A DNA stretch of 64,000 nt from Lumbricus rubellus (GCA_945859605.1 OX243814.1:25588686-25652685), one strand, 5' to 3'; numbered from the stretch's first letter, positions 42,801 to 52,395 are shown. Translations and numbers: made by a program. Notes: generated by a model not told the origin, from the letters alone.

Positions 42801-45800
42801 TGTAAATTCATACAGTCCATTATGGGTAACGAATGCGGTTTTCCATTGGTCGGATTTCTTCACAGGACATGTCCAGTAAGCACTGCGACAGTCCAAGACG
42901 GAAATAAACTTGGATTTCCCGACTTTGCTCAGCACATCGTTGACGATCGGCATGGGATATCGACAATTTTCAGTATATGAATTCACGTACCTGTAGTCGC
43001 ACGCGAGTCTCAAGGATCCGTCCTTCTTCTTGACGATGACCAGCGGACTTGCCATTCTGCTCGATGACGGTTGAATGATGTTTGCTTTCAGCATCTCTTG
43101 TACTTGTTTGTCCACTTCTGCGCGGTATATCAGCGGTATTCGATAAGCCATGAACTCTTTCTCTCGAAAGTCCGGTCTCAGCACCACTTCGTGTTCTACC
43201 AATGTACATAATCCAGGTTTGTCCGAAAATCTGTCTACATAACGGTTCAGTACATCCAGTAGCTGTTTCTGTTGCTCGCACGTAAGATGTCCGATCTGTT
43301 CATAGTCCAATTGCAGCGATTTCTGTGTCGTCTCTGCATGGTCTTCTTTCAATGGTAGCTCTACCACTGATCCGAATTCGTCGTCCTCTTCCACGATGAG
43401 ACCACACGATAATGTTCTTGCGATGAACTTCCTCATTTTGTTGGCATGGACGATTCGTCGGCCGTTTTCATTCATGTCCACCAGATACGAATACTTGGAT
43501 CTTCTTTGTAGCACTGTACATGGACCATGCCATCGTGAGATCAATTTATTGTTTGACGTTGGATACAGGACGATGACGTTTTCTCCTGGTTCGAATTCTT
43601 TATCCTTGGCCCTCTTGTTGTATTGACTGGCGTATTGTTTTTGCTTTTCATCTGCACAATTCTCAGCGAATATCAGGGCTTTCTCCATGTCTGCTCTTAA
43701 GTTCTTCAGGTACTTTGCTGGTTGTACTCCAATGTTTGGCGGTAGATTTATTTCTTTGGTCCAGCTTTCCTTTAAGATAGTTAATGGTCCTCTTGGCATT
43801 TTTCCATACACCAGCAGATATGGTGCCACTCCTGTCGTTGCGTTTGGAACTTCTCTCAATGCCCATACAGTAAACGGAATGATTTTATGCCACTGTTTTG
43901 GATTTTCCACAATGACATGATGTACCATCTTCTTGAACGTCTGGTTCCATCTCTCGACTAATCCGGCTGCCTCTGGATGCCCCGGTGAATCGAATCGTGG
44001 ACAGCATCCCATCAATTTCAAAAATTCTCTTGTAAGACTGGCTGTAAAATTTGTGCCTCTGTCGCTGGTGATCACAGATGGCACCCCCACGTCAATGAAT
44101 AGCTTCATCAAAGCTTCGCACACAGCCTTAGCAGTCAATGACTTCAGCAAAAAGATTGTCGGCCATCTTGTACATGAATCCACTATGCACAAGCAATACT
44201 TATGCCCAGCTGCTGACTTCGGTTCTATTGGGCCTACCACGTCCATAGTCATCCGTCGGAATGGAACATCTTCCCTTGGAATTGGTGTAATCGGCACTCG
44301 ATCCATCACCAAACTCGTGCCTTCAGCTGACACTTCTCACAGGACTTACAAAATTTCACCACGTCTCGACGCATCTTTGGCCAGACAAAGGACAACTTGA
44401 TTCTCTCTCGTGTCTTCTCTTCTCCCAAGTGTCCGCCAAATACTGACTCGTGAGCTAATTCCATTACTTGAATTCTTCTCTCTTTCGGTAACACCAACTG
44501 GTACACTAGCTGATCCAGCATTTGATGTTTCTTATACATCAATCCATTCACCACGCTAAACTCTGATCCTTTGTCTTCAGCGATCCTCCACCACGATTTC
44601 AGTGACTCGTCATTTCTCTGCTGCTCCTCAAATTTCTTCGCATCTTCCAGCTGTCTTTCATCGTTCGAATTCTCTGTGAACAAGTCCCTCATACTTGTCT
44701 CCAGTTCAGCGTCGCTTCCGGAATCTTCACTATCATTTCGTTCACATGCAGCCATCTCTTCTTCAGTTTCATTGTTCTCAGATGTTGTTCTTTCGTCATC
44801 TTGAATGCTGAGTTCATCTTCGCTGTCCATGTCATCTTCTTGCGAACTTTCGTTTATCGTTTCATCATCTCCGCCTTCGACTTCTGCTCTCCGACTTTGT
44901 GCTCTTGTAGTCACATTCGCTTGTAGTTCCCCTTGCAATACACTCACTCATTTGTATCTGGTTTACTCGAAGATTTTCTGCACTTCTGCTAAAGTTCTTC
45001 CTCAGATTTGCCGCTCCTGGTGCTTGGCAATGTTTTATTAGGTGTTTGTCAGAATGACAGTTGTGGCAACGTTTCTTTATAAAACTTCTTTGCTCATTGT
45101 TCTCCCACTTGTTGTACGGCGTGTATGATGCATTACTTTCTGTTGGGCGTCCCAGCGGCGGAGTTCGATTGTAGGCTTGTCTGTCCCACGTTGACTCTTT
45201 CTTATCTTGCCAATACTGCTTTCCAGAATAATTATCTTTCTTTGCATCATTACTCTTGGCTTGGCTTCCGGTGTCTTTGCTATCCTTGTTCCACTTGAAT
45301 GGCTTTGAGCTATTTCCCCATGCTTCAAATTTCGGTTTGTCTTGGAACATCACACCAATCCGATTGTTTACATGTATGTCTGCGAGGTCTGCAACATTAC
45401 TAGCTTCCAAGCATTCTGTGCCCTCTTTTGCTAAGACAAACTGCAGTGGACCTGGTGGTAAACATTCTTTCAGCTTATCCGCCACTAACAAATCAAACAG
45501 CTTCTCGTAGTCTTTGTCCACTCGTCTACTTCGGACATAATAATTCAACAGGTTCTTCAGCCTAGCCGTGAACATCGCATACGTTTCTTCGGCTGTCTTC
45601 TTGGCATCTGCAAACCTTGACCTGTACTCACGAGCTGTTAACTTGAATTCCTTCAACAAATGGTCTTTCACTGCATCGTATTTATCTAAATTCTCAAATG
45701 ACAATCGATTCAATACCGTTCGCGCTCTCGGGGTCATCAATGGCAACAACAATTTCACCCAGTACTGCTTTTCCACAGCAAAACTATTGAATGCATTTTC

Positions 45801-48800
45801 AACTGTTTCAAAATATAATGGCACTTCCATCATATCATACGGCATCTTCGGTAACACATGTTTCATTGCATCACCTATCTTCTTAATCTTGGACACCATT
45901 GTCTCACTTTCTCTGAGTCTAATCTGTTCTGACACTTCTCGGCTCTTACGATCATCTTCGTCTCTCTTCTTCAGTCGATCTTGATCTTCGGTTCTCCGCA
46001 GTTCTTCCTGTTCTATCTTCTGTTGTAATAGTTCTAACTGCTTTCTGCGTTCTTCCTTTTCAATAGCCATTTCTTTAAGTTGAGCCTCCTTGATAGCAAG
46101 TTTCTTTTGTTCTAATTGCATCTGTTCTTCTCTTTCTCTTTCTGCTTTTTCCAAATTGTCTTTTTCAGCTTGCAATTCTTCCTGACGAATTTCTTCTGCT
46201 CTCTCCAGTTCTTGTAAACGCATCTTCTCCTTTTCTTCCTCACGAGCCTTTTTGTCTTCGATCTGCTGTTTTCGTATTTCTTCATCGCTTTTTCTTGCTT
46301 TTTCGTATTCTATCATTAACTCCATTCTTCGTCGTTCTGCTTCGTCACGATCTATTTTCATTTGTTCTAACTGAAGCTGGAACTGTTGCTTCTGCATGTC
46401 TATCTCTTGTTGTCTTATCCTTTCTAATTTTTCTGCTCTTTCCGCTCGTTGCTCCTCTTTCTCTTTCTCCTCTTGTTTACGCTCTTTCTCCTCTTGTCTG
46501 CACTGCTCTTCTTTCTCTTTCTCCTCTTGTTTACGCTCGTTCTCCTCTTGCCTGCGCCGCTCTTCTTTCTCCTTTTCCTCGTGTCTACGTTGTTCTTCTT
46601 TCTCGTTCTCCTCTTGCCTGCGCCGCTCTTCTTTCTCCTTCTCTTCTTGGCGACGTTCTTTCTCTTCGTGGCACCGTCGCTCTTCTTTCTCCTTCTCTTC
46701 TTGGCGACGTTCTTTCTCTTCCTGTCTACTCATCATCATGAGTTGTAGCAACGCCTCTATAGACATAGGTGGCTGTGGCTTCTCAACTGGCTTCTCCGCA
46801 GCGCCTCCGACAGCACCTTCTTCTTCTTCTTCTTTCTTAGCCCAAACCTCGGCTAAATTTCTCATCAAACTTTCCCTCGACATCTGTCCGACTTCTTCTG
46901 CATCTAAACCTGCTTCGATTAATAATTTTATTATTCTTTCGGAAGCCATCTTCTTAATAGCCGCTTGCTTTTGCTCTGTAAGTTTCTCCATCTTACTTCT
47001 TTACTTTACTGATGCTAGTCGATAAATAGTAGGCTACTCTTCAAATGTTTACAATTGACTGACTTCAATTCTTTATGCACACTTCAATAGACAAGCAAGT
47101 TTTTCTACCTTGTAGTCGTTGTGTTGTCGTTTCTCACTGACGTACGGATGCTCGATGTATCGTTGCTTCTCCCGTGTGCTCGGCTCCTCGATAAATTCAC
47201 AGCGTCCGTTCCTCCGCAACGTCTGTTGATTGGATAGAATCCCGCCGTTCGTAACTAGGATCGTTCTCCTGCAACTTGGATCGTTATCTCACCGCAACGA
47301 CACCAAATGTGATAACCTCCTTGTGATCACCTCCTCCTATCAGTCTCTTCGGAAGCTTCTTCGTATAAGTTCGTGGTAGCATAGGCCTATCCCTAGATAA
47401 CTGTTTCATTAGCTAAATGGCTAGGTAAAGAATCTACAGACTTTCACTGTTTTGTAACCAACAACGACGACGTGTTTAAGTCTTCTTATTATACTCCAAA
47501 ATCCGATGTAAAGTAAAACGATCAGCAACAACACAACAATGACTACACTTGCGTTATCATAACAACTACAAGACTACTACCTTCATCAGTCAACTCTATC
47601 GCAACTCAACAACAACTATTACAGCCTATCTCAACGGCTCTCAACACACAACACTCCTTCTTCACTTCCACTCCCTCCTTGTACACTCAACGTACGCTCG
47701 TCTAGACATCACGCGCTGTCCAGACAATCACCTGTCCAGACGCCGCGCGCCAATTTGCAGTTGGCCTACTTGCGTCGCTGTACGACAATCGTCGTGCACT
47801 GATTAAATTAGCTTACAATTACTATTTCAGAACACTATTAAGTATCAAAATAGTCGCATTTTCGAAAGCAATGAGCACATTCAGCAACAGCTGAACAGTT
47901 TAACAGGTCAATAATAAAGTGAATAAATGAACAAACTACCAGTAATGAAACCAATTTCAGTTTGTTTCTAAACATATCGGTACTCTGTTTAGCTTTACTA
48001 CCTACAAAGTATAACCTTCCTCGAAGCAGTTCAAGTATAAAAAAATGAACTAATATTAAAATCCCTCATCAATTTGTCAACATAAAATATCGAAATATTT
48101 AAACATTGCGATTTCTTACAGAATGAGGAGCTAATACAGCCATAGAGACAACAATAATATTTAGCAAATTAATAAGATTTTATTTATTTATTTCTCCAAT
48201 TCTATAGGGTCCCTTCAAGGCTCGCTACTCAGAGGCGCTCCCGACTACAACGTGGAGACTGAATCGGAGTTTCACACCAAAGCGCCTGAGCAATTGTGAG
48301 GGAAGGACTTGCTCAAGGTCCCTACAAGGGGGCTTGAGGTGGATTCGAACTTACAAGTTGCAACCCTCCAGCTGCAAGGCAACAAACATACCCACTACAC
48401 CGCAGCGCCCCACAAAGATCTTGTTAGACAACCTAGAGAAGGAATAGACTCTTACCTAGCAGACATTGCGATGCTTGTGACGCAGCAGGGGATTCAACGC
48501 TAGGCACAGGATTGTCCAACTTCAGTTGATTCGAATTAGAAGTATCACAGACTGGTGCACTGTCACAACTCTCGGTCAGTTCAATGTTGCGCTGAAGTTT
48601 AGGTGAATAGCCATAAAAATTCATACTGGAGTTTCTCCTCATTCTAGGTATTTTAAATGAGTTTTCGTTACGGCACTGTCTGTTGCCATCACTGAGTAGA
48701 TTCTTACTGCTGCCAGATTTGGGAAGGTCAACGCCATGTGCACCCGTAACAACAATCTCTCTTTCAAGTTCGGAGAAAGTGAGCTCGACATCCGGTGAAG

Positions 48801-51800
48801 TTTTGCTGTCTACGAAAACAGTTGCAAGCGAGTCAAAATTGCAAATTGCAGGCGAATTGTTGTCGAGTGTCGTATCTCCGGGTGCAACGTAGTGAGTCGA
48901 TTCACATGCAGAGTTCTCGAGCACGCTCTCCCTCGGTGCAACGTAATGAGTGGACTCACATGCGGAGTTGTCAAGCATGCTTGCGCCGATAGCACAGAAT
49001 GTCTCGTCTGGATCGGAAGGTCTTCGCCGCTTTCGTGGGTTTCTGTAGAATGGAGAAGGATGATGTTCAGAGGATTTCTGCCACTTAAGATCAGACAACA
49101 TTCTGTTTTCCTTGGCATCATTCGTATCGGCTTGTTTTACGGAAGAACGTGAAAGTTTTCGATGACGAACTCTTGGAATTAGATGACTTTCTGACGTACC
49201 TTCTCTCTGTTGAAATTGAAGCACAGAAGTATTCGAGTTAGATGAAGCGACAGCCTCAACAGGCAAAACATTTTGGCGATGCGGTGTATAGGTCTCTCCA
49301 CCAGTGACCGGTTTATCTTTTGAACAAATAATCCTCGTCCCACCGCTAATAACGGAAGGTGAAGAACAATTCATGGAATCATTGTCAAAAGAATTGATCG
49401 TGCTGGTATCGTCCATCCGATTTTCTTTCCTAAAAGCTGCATTCACGACGTGTCTCATCTTCGATTTCTGTATCACAGCCGATGCACGAACGGGAGTATC
49501 CATACAGCCTCCACTTGATTTTCTAGCACTGCGCAAGCTACAGTCGCCGTCCTCCTCATCAAAAAGTGTAGGCGATTCTACGCTCTTCTTTTGCACCGAT
49601 TTCACTTCACGGAAACGATCGAAAACAGGAGAGCCTGGCTCATCAGGCATCACAGGTTTCATCTCCACAACAGTGTTTCCATCAGATGATGATGATGATG
49701 GTTTCAGTGTTTCATCTGAAACTGACTCAGATTCAAACGGCTTATTTCCCTTCCCAGCTTCCTGCATGTCAGACATGCGCTGAGAAATCTGTATGTCTCT
49801 CGAATAAATGCCGACCGGTTTTAACGAATCTGATTCCTCGTCGATACAATCCATGGGAACGGTTTCCGGTATGACAATGTTAGGACGCTGAATCATTGTC
49901 TTGTTACATTTTAACTTGGGATGGGTATCTGAAGAGTAGGGGTCGTTTGTATCCGGTACATTGAAATGCTGTCCAGCAGAAACGCATGAAGTATCAAGTG
50001 CTTGGATGTTACAACTTTCTTTAGATGAGAAGAGATGTTCATGACAGGCCGGGAGACTGTTCCCCTTGTTTTCCTGTTCAGTGTCCAGTGGCTTGATCTG
50101 AAGTGGTCTGATTTGCTGCTGAGGAAAAAAGCATAGGATTAGTCAGAGGTTTCTTGAAACTAAGATGTTACATGTACAGTATTATTAGTATAATCAATAC
50201 TTAAAATAAATTGTAAATAAATGCCTTAGATATAATATCAGTGATGTTTCATTCGAAATTCCAGATCGTCCATCTATAGGTTACATATTGGTTACGCATG
50301 TGCTTTTCACTACTAAGTTGCCAGTTCAATTCTTAATGCCTGATATGAAACTCACAAATCACTGACAGGTCATTTACCCTGTAATAAAGGGTTACAATGC
50401 TGTTGGATTGATACTTTTAAATGCCTGCTCTTAGTCAGACAATATCCATACTGACAAATTACAGCATCATCTCTCATGTTACAAAAACAAGCATCATCCA
50501 CATGTTGCCATAACTGGAGACAAAGTTTAGTAATTAATAAACACAAATTTTAGTATAACTGTGCAGTGCACTGCAACATAACAATTGCTCAAAACAATAA
50601 GAAATCAAAAGAAATTTTACCAGAGGATCACTTTGTTCTTTGGGCAACTGGCAGGCAATGCTGCAGTTATCAGTATCCAATAACTCTCTAAAAAACAGTT
50701 GAACAATAAACTTCATTTTTTTATCGACTAGATACAAGGGAGAATGCAAAGTAAAAAAAAAAAGATTGAAATCCCGTGAAGGACACAAAATAAATAAAGA
50801 GAAGATTCTGTATGTGCGTGTGTCTGTTTGCCCGGGATGCATTTTAACAGTTTTTCAGCTTTTCACCCCAAACCTTCACTACTGTGTCGGTCTCGGCATG
50901 GGACACCCCGTGAAGCAGTTGGTGAATCTCTACCACCACGAGGGCCAGGTTGGGGAACCGAAAAGCCTCCTTTCCGTTGTTTCAACGACATGCATTTCAA
51001 CAGTTTTTGACCTCTTCACTCCAAACCTTCACTACTGTGTCGGGGTGGGGTAGGGTGGGATGAGGAGCGGCGGATGCATTTTTATCGTGTTCCTATGAGA
51101 TCATTTGCATTGCCTGCCAAGCAATGAAGTTGTTCTCCACATCACTAAGTAAGGCAAACAAGAAACAGTGCCACTGCAAGAAAAGTTCAGAAATCATTGA
51201 TAAACATTTATAACATCAACTGCTGACCTGTTGCTCAACTTTAATCGGCTTAGTTCCTCTTTGAGTTCTTCATTTTCACCCAACAAACGATCAAACTGCT
51301 TCTGAAGATGCTGATTTTTATCCACCAGTCTTTAATAAAAGTAACAACATGACAGAACTTTACAACCAGTCATTAGTCACATTTTTTGAAGTCACCTAAC
51401 CTGTTTAACAACTCTAACTGGGCCATTCCATCTCAATTCAACAAATTTGTCAGTGTTTTAATGGTCATTTATCAATAACTGTACAAGAAGTTCTTCAAAA
51501 TTAACCACAGCAGTTACTGTGTGAGCATGCAAAATCCTTTAAAAAATGCATGTTTTGTCTTTGAAGTGTAATAAAATTTCAAACAAGAAATTATTCCACA
51601 GTAACTTAATTTCCGCTTGTTCCTCTGTTTTGCATTCTGTGAAGAATGGAACATTACACATGCACGTCTAAAATCAAGAATCAATTTACCTTTTACATTT
51701 CACATTAAGAACACCGTTTCATTCATGCAATATCAATAATTAATTCTTTGGCATACAGAATCACATAGTCACCACAATATTATTTTTACTTCTTGTAAAA

Positions 51801-52395
51801 AATCGTTAAAAAAATTAAGCAGTGTAACCTACTCTTGGTTCAATGTCTTTAGTTTAGAACATTGCAGCTTCAACTGACTTGACTCTGTAAAAAACCATTT
51901 TTAAAATCAAAATCAAATAACACATGTATACACAACAAAGTAGCATAAGCATAGTCACTCACCGTAGTTTAGAGAAACACTGAAGTATGTTTTTAAATGC
52001 AGCTTCAATGCTTCATACATTTCTAGATTTGCACTAACAGAAATCCCTTAAGAAAAAAAGGAAATTTATGATAACCCTTTAATGCTGAGATGGTAGTAAA
52101 TGGTATGGTAAATCCTATACCCTCCGGCATTAAAGGGTTAAAGTATGGATAGTAAAATATGATTATTTATCCAGTACACCTCCTTAGGAATATTCTTCAG
52201 TAATGAAAGGCATACAAGGCAAACATTCCTACCCTTAGAAACCTCCCGATGCAAGCTGTAGACATTTTCTAAAATCACACCCATCTTGTCCATAGGGAAT
52301 GACTGAACGCAGACATTTTCCTTTGATAAAAGTGATGGCTGGCCATCAGCAGTTGGCGCTGTGCCAGCATCAGCTTCGCAGTTCACAGAAGTCAT
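36881..52395 (-). CDS. RBBP8: RBBP8/CtIP orthologue (DNA-end resection factor)
   Basis: Ten exons in transcription order: 52395-52233, 52046-51963, 51884-51833, 51329-51228, 50687-50621, 50118-48456, 41159-41006, 38755-38653, 37888-37744, 37056-36881. All phases agree and give 902 residues, close to human CtIP (897). The N-terminus is coiled coil, as in the CtIP tetramerisation region. Exon 6 is a long disordered Ser-rich part. The C-terminal Sae2-like domain is diagnostic: YVDVVRKQHQRRQL, a CVQC pair, TCRHKARFQPTSTPEHYW, IGFPDTQQCNERGYL. The TP in STPEHYW matches the CDK site of human CtIP (T847) that is needed for resection with MRE11-RAD50-NBS1. An upstream TTG does not count as a start; the first in-frame ATG is at 52395. 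The acceptor of exon 6 is a tandem CAGCAG. Intron 6 carries a young LTR retrotransposon and intron 7 carries nested hAT elements. Confidence 0.93.
37385..37578 (-). repeat. tRNA-derived SINE (family 1), copy in RBBP8 intron 9
   Basis: The full body and the B box GGTTCGAGTCC are on the minus strand. The A-box end (GTGGTGTAGTGG) meets an inverted duplicate of itself, forming the hairpin at 37562-37591. Confidence 0.75.
37562..37591. repeat. 13-bp hairpin at a SINE end
   Basis: GCCACCACTACAC, a four-base spacer and the exact inverse. The arm is the SINE A-box region, so two SINE heads appear to meet head-to-head. Confidence 0.85.
39231..40863. mobile_element. hAT element (outer) in RBBP8 intron 7
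   Basis: Terminal inverted repeats CAGTGCTGTCCAAC and GTTGGACAGCACTG are flanked by an exact 8-bp duplication, ATCTAAGT (39223-39230 and 40864-40871). The TIR sequence and 8-bp duplication are typical of hAT transposons. Without the nested insertion the element is about 740 bp, too short for a transposase, so it is non-autonomous. Confidence 0.88.
39510..40391. mobile_element. hAT MITE nested inside the 39231-40863 element
   Basis: The 882-bp element has ends CAGGCCCGGCCTTAGGG and CCCTAGGGCCGGGCCTG. The exact 8-bp duplication is GATGAGCT at 39502-39509 and 40392-40399. The open frames inside (for example 39931-40161) show no transposase motif that I can recognise. Confidence 0.88.
41280..41789 (-). 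repeat. 3' LTR of the Gmr1-like element
   Basis: Same 510-bp sequence as 47308-47817, with no difference found by eye. It is preceded at 41275-41279 by the ATTAC target copy. Confidence 0.95.
41790..41812 (-). other. Polypurine tract of the LTR element
   Basis: The minus strand reads AAAAGAAAGGAAGGAGG immediately before the 3' LTR, as expected for the primer of second-strand synthesis. Confidence 0.8.
41907..44333 (-). CDS. pol: Pol: integrase core, reverse transcriptase, RNase H
   Basis: An open frame of 808 codons; its first codon is GTG, so it is a continuation rather than an independent start. In order: integrase core with D in TMDVVGPI, D in ITSDRGTNF and E in GLVERWNQ; a C-terminal integrase module with RWHGPCTVL and IVHANKMRKF; a linker; reverse transcriptase with SPLVIVKKKDGSLRLACDYR, VPFGM and the catalytic YVDD; the FIGHLIGSG block; then RNase H with LYCDSSDFAVGAVLSQ, EKEAYAIIWAL and VFTDHNPLVYL. 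It ends NVVADCLSRL, which in ordinary Ty3/gypsy elements is where integrase would follow; here the 3' end of the element follows. All catalytic residues that I can locate are intact. Confidence 0.93.
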   Translation of the reverse strand: MSAEGTSLVMDRVPITPIPREDVPFRRMTMDVVGPIEPKSAAGHKYCLCIVDSCTRWPTIFLLKSLTAKAVCEALMKLFIDVGVPSVITSDRGTNFTASLTREFLKLMGCCPRFDSPGHPEAAGLVERWNQTFKKMVHHVIVENPKQWHKIIPFTVWALREVPNATTGVAPYLLVYGKMPRGPLTILKESWTKEINLPPNIGVQPAKYLKNLRADMEKALIFAENCADEKQKQYASQYNKRAKDKEFEPGENVIVLYPTSNNKLISRWHGPCTVLQRRSKYSYLVDMNENGRRIVHANKMRKFIARTLSCGLIVEEDDEFGSVVELPLKEDHAETTQKSLQLDYEQIGHLTCEQQKQLLDVLNRYVDRFSDKPGLCTLVEHEVVLRPDFREKEFMAYRIPLIYRAEVDKQVQEMLKANIIQPSSSRMASPLVIVKKKDGSLRLACDYRYVNSYTENCRYPMPIVNDVLSKVGKSKFISVLDCRSAYWTCPVKKSDQWKTAFVTHNGLYEFTRVPFGMINSGRTFVKAINMILQPINAFTEPYVDDIAVHSDDWNIHLKHLELFLKQIRLHNVTLNLKKCVFGKSEVKFIGHLIGSGKKMMNPDRIDSLINLKNPETKKQVKQVLGFFGFYRHFICNFAEIAKPLTDLTSKQTPENIVWTEDHQKSFDSLKEIVLSNVILYMFEVGKPFNLYCDSSDFAVGAVLSQVDDEGIERPVSFISQKLTDTQRRWATIEKEAYAIIWALNKLKEIIIGSKINVFTDHNPLVYLTESMSKSAKLVRWSLSLQNFDILLNYKKGKLNVVADCLSRL
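44306..44947 (-). CDS. pol: N-terminal pol frame: acidic linker and integrase zinc finger
   Basis: An open frame of 213 codons with no ATG at its start (first codon GTG), so it is probably read by frameshifting from gag; the register is +1 (or -2) relative to gag. The first 100 or so residues begin VTTRAQSRR and become very acidic. The end holds the integrase HHCC zinc finger, H-x6-H-x26-C-x2-C (from LAHESVFGG to SCEKCQLK). The expected aspartic protease is not visible. The DSG within an acidic stretch lacks the hydrophobic context of a protease active site. The frame ends at 44306, overlapping the next one, which lies in the -1 register. No classical slippery heptamer is evident, so this may be a mutation. 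Confidence 0.75.
   Translation of the reverse strand: MSVLQGELQANVTTRAQSRRAEVEGGDDETINESSQEDDMDSEDELSIQDDERTTSENNETEEEMAACERNDSEDSGSDAELETSMRDLFTENSNDERQLEDAKKFEEQQRNDESLKSWWRIAEDKGSEFSVVNGLMYKKHQMLDQLVYQLVLPKERRIQVMELAHESVFGGHLGEEKTRERIKLSFVWPKMRRDVVKFCKSCEKCQLKARVW
44865..46991 (-). CDS. gag: Gag of the Gmr1-like element, with SCAN-like capsid
   Basis: An open frame of 708 residues starting at ATG. Residues about 15-55 resemble a short SAP-like helical motif (LIEAGLDAEEV). Residues about 85-370 are a very long E/K/R/Q-rich helix built from repeats such as EEKERRQEEKEKEE, probably coiled coil or single alpha-helix. Residues about 370-530 look like a capsid of the kind from which the vertebrate SCAN domain was derived (for example LPLMTPRARTVLNRLS and LPPGPLQFVLAKE). 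Near residue 640 is a CCHC zinc knuckle, C-x2-C-x4-H-x4-C. The frame stops at 44865 and overlaps the next frame by 83 nt in a different register, so pol would need a frameshift or another mechanism. Confidence 0.88.
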   Translation of the reverse strand: MEKLTEQKQAAIKKMASERIIKLLIEAGLDAEEVGQMSRESLMRNLAEVWAKKEEEEEGAVGGAAEKPVEKPQPPMSIEALLQLMMMSRQEEKERRQEEKEKEERRCHEEKERRQEEKEKEERRRQEENEKEEQRRHEEKEKEERRRQEENERKQEEKEKEEQCRQEEKERKQEEKEKEEQRAERAEKLERIRQQEIDMQKQQFQLQLEQMKIDRDEAERRRMELMIEYEKARKSDEEIRKQQIEDKKAREEEKEKMRLQELERAEEIRQEELQAEKDNLEKAEREREEQMQLEQKKLAIKEAQLKEMAIEKEERRKQLELLQQKIEQEELRRTEDQDRLKKRDEDDRKSREVSEQIRLRESETMVSKIKKIGDAMKHVLPKMPYDMMEVPLYFETVENAFNSFAVEKQYWVKLLLPLMTPRARTVLNRLSFENLDKYDAVKDHLLKEFKLTAREYRSRFADAKKTAEETYAMFTARLKNLLNYYVRSRRVDKDYEKLFDLLVADKLKECLPPGPLQFVLAKEGTECLEASNVADLADIHVNNRIGVMFQDKPKFEAWGNSSKPFKWNKDSKDTGSQAKSNDAKKDNYSGKQYWQDKKESTWDRQAYNRTPPLGRPTESNASYTPYNKWENNEQRSFIKKRCHNCHSDKHLIKHCQAPGAANLRKNFSRSAENLRVNQIQMSECIARGTTSECDYKSTKSESRSRRRR
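47286..47307 (-). other. Primer-binding site of the LTR element
   Basis: Directly inside the 5' LTR the minus strand reads TTTGGTGTCGTTGCGG. The TGG fits pairing with the CCA end of a tRNA. I did not identify the tRNA. Confidence 0.7.
47308..47817 (-). repeat. 5' LTR of the Gmr1-like element
   Basis: This 510-bp repeat is identical by eye to 41280-41789 (constant offset 6,028). It is bounded by TGTGATAACC and GCTTACA on the plus strand. The flanking bases at 47818-47822 are ATTAC. An 85-residue open frame inside (47549-47806) occurs identically in the other LTR and looks incidental. Confidence 0.95.
48190..48413 (-). repeat. tRNA-derived SINE (family 1), copy in RBBP8 intron 6
   Basis: On the minus strand: A box TGCGGTGTAGTGG, B box GTTCGAATCC, shared body, then a tail rich in AATAAAT. 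It lies 42 bp from the exon 6 donor. Confidence 0.78.
50838..51050 (+). repeat. Pair of 60-bp direct repeats in RBBP8 intron 4
   Basis: About 60 bp at 50838-50897 recurs at 50991-51049 (shared core AAACCTTCACTACTGTGTCG). The origin is unknown. Confidence 0.8.
52072..52140. mobile_element. 70-bp palindrome-ended MITE in RBBP8 intron 1
   Basis: TAACCCTTTAATGC and GCATTAAAGGGTTA are exact inverted repeats around a 41-bp middle. The 3' side retains TTAA. The ends resemble those of 58840-58909 and 34969-36051. It occupies more than a third of a 186-bp intron. Confidence 0.65.

Larger units (their letters stand above)
41280..47817 (-). mobile_element. Gmr1-like Ty3/gypsy LTR retrotransposon in RBBP8 intron 6
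   Basis: The element spans 6,538 bp. Two 510-bp LTRs (TG...CA) look identical base for base. The flanking target duplication is ATTAC at 41275-41279 and 47818-47822. Reading on the minus strand: 5' LTR, primer-binding site, gag (46991-44865), integrase zinc finger (about 44947-44306), then integrase core, reverse transcriptase and RNase H (to 41907), a polypurine tract and the 3' LTR. Integrase lies before reverse transcriptase, the order that defines the Gmr1-like group; typical Ty3/gypsy elements have it last. I see no protease domain, and the three reading frames are not continuous, so autonomy is uncertain. No env-like gene is present. Confidence 0.93.

Noticed and set aside
44306..44947. 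DSG tripeptide as a possible retroviral-type protease active site
   Set aside because: It lies in a run of acidic residues without the hydrophobic residues before it or the later glycine-rich block of an aspartic protease.
46295..47025. Plus-strand Leu/Phe/Ser-rich open frames over gag
   Set aside because: Antisense of the E/K/R-rich Gag repeat.
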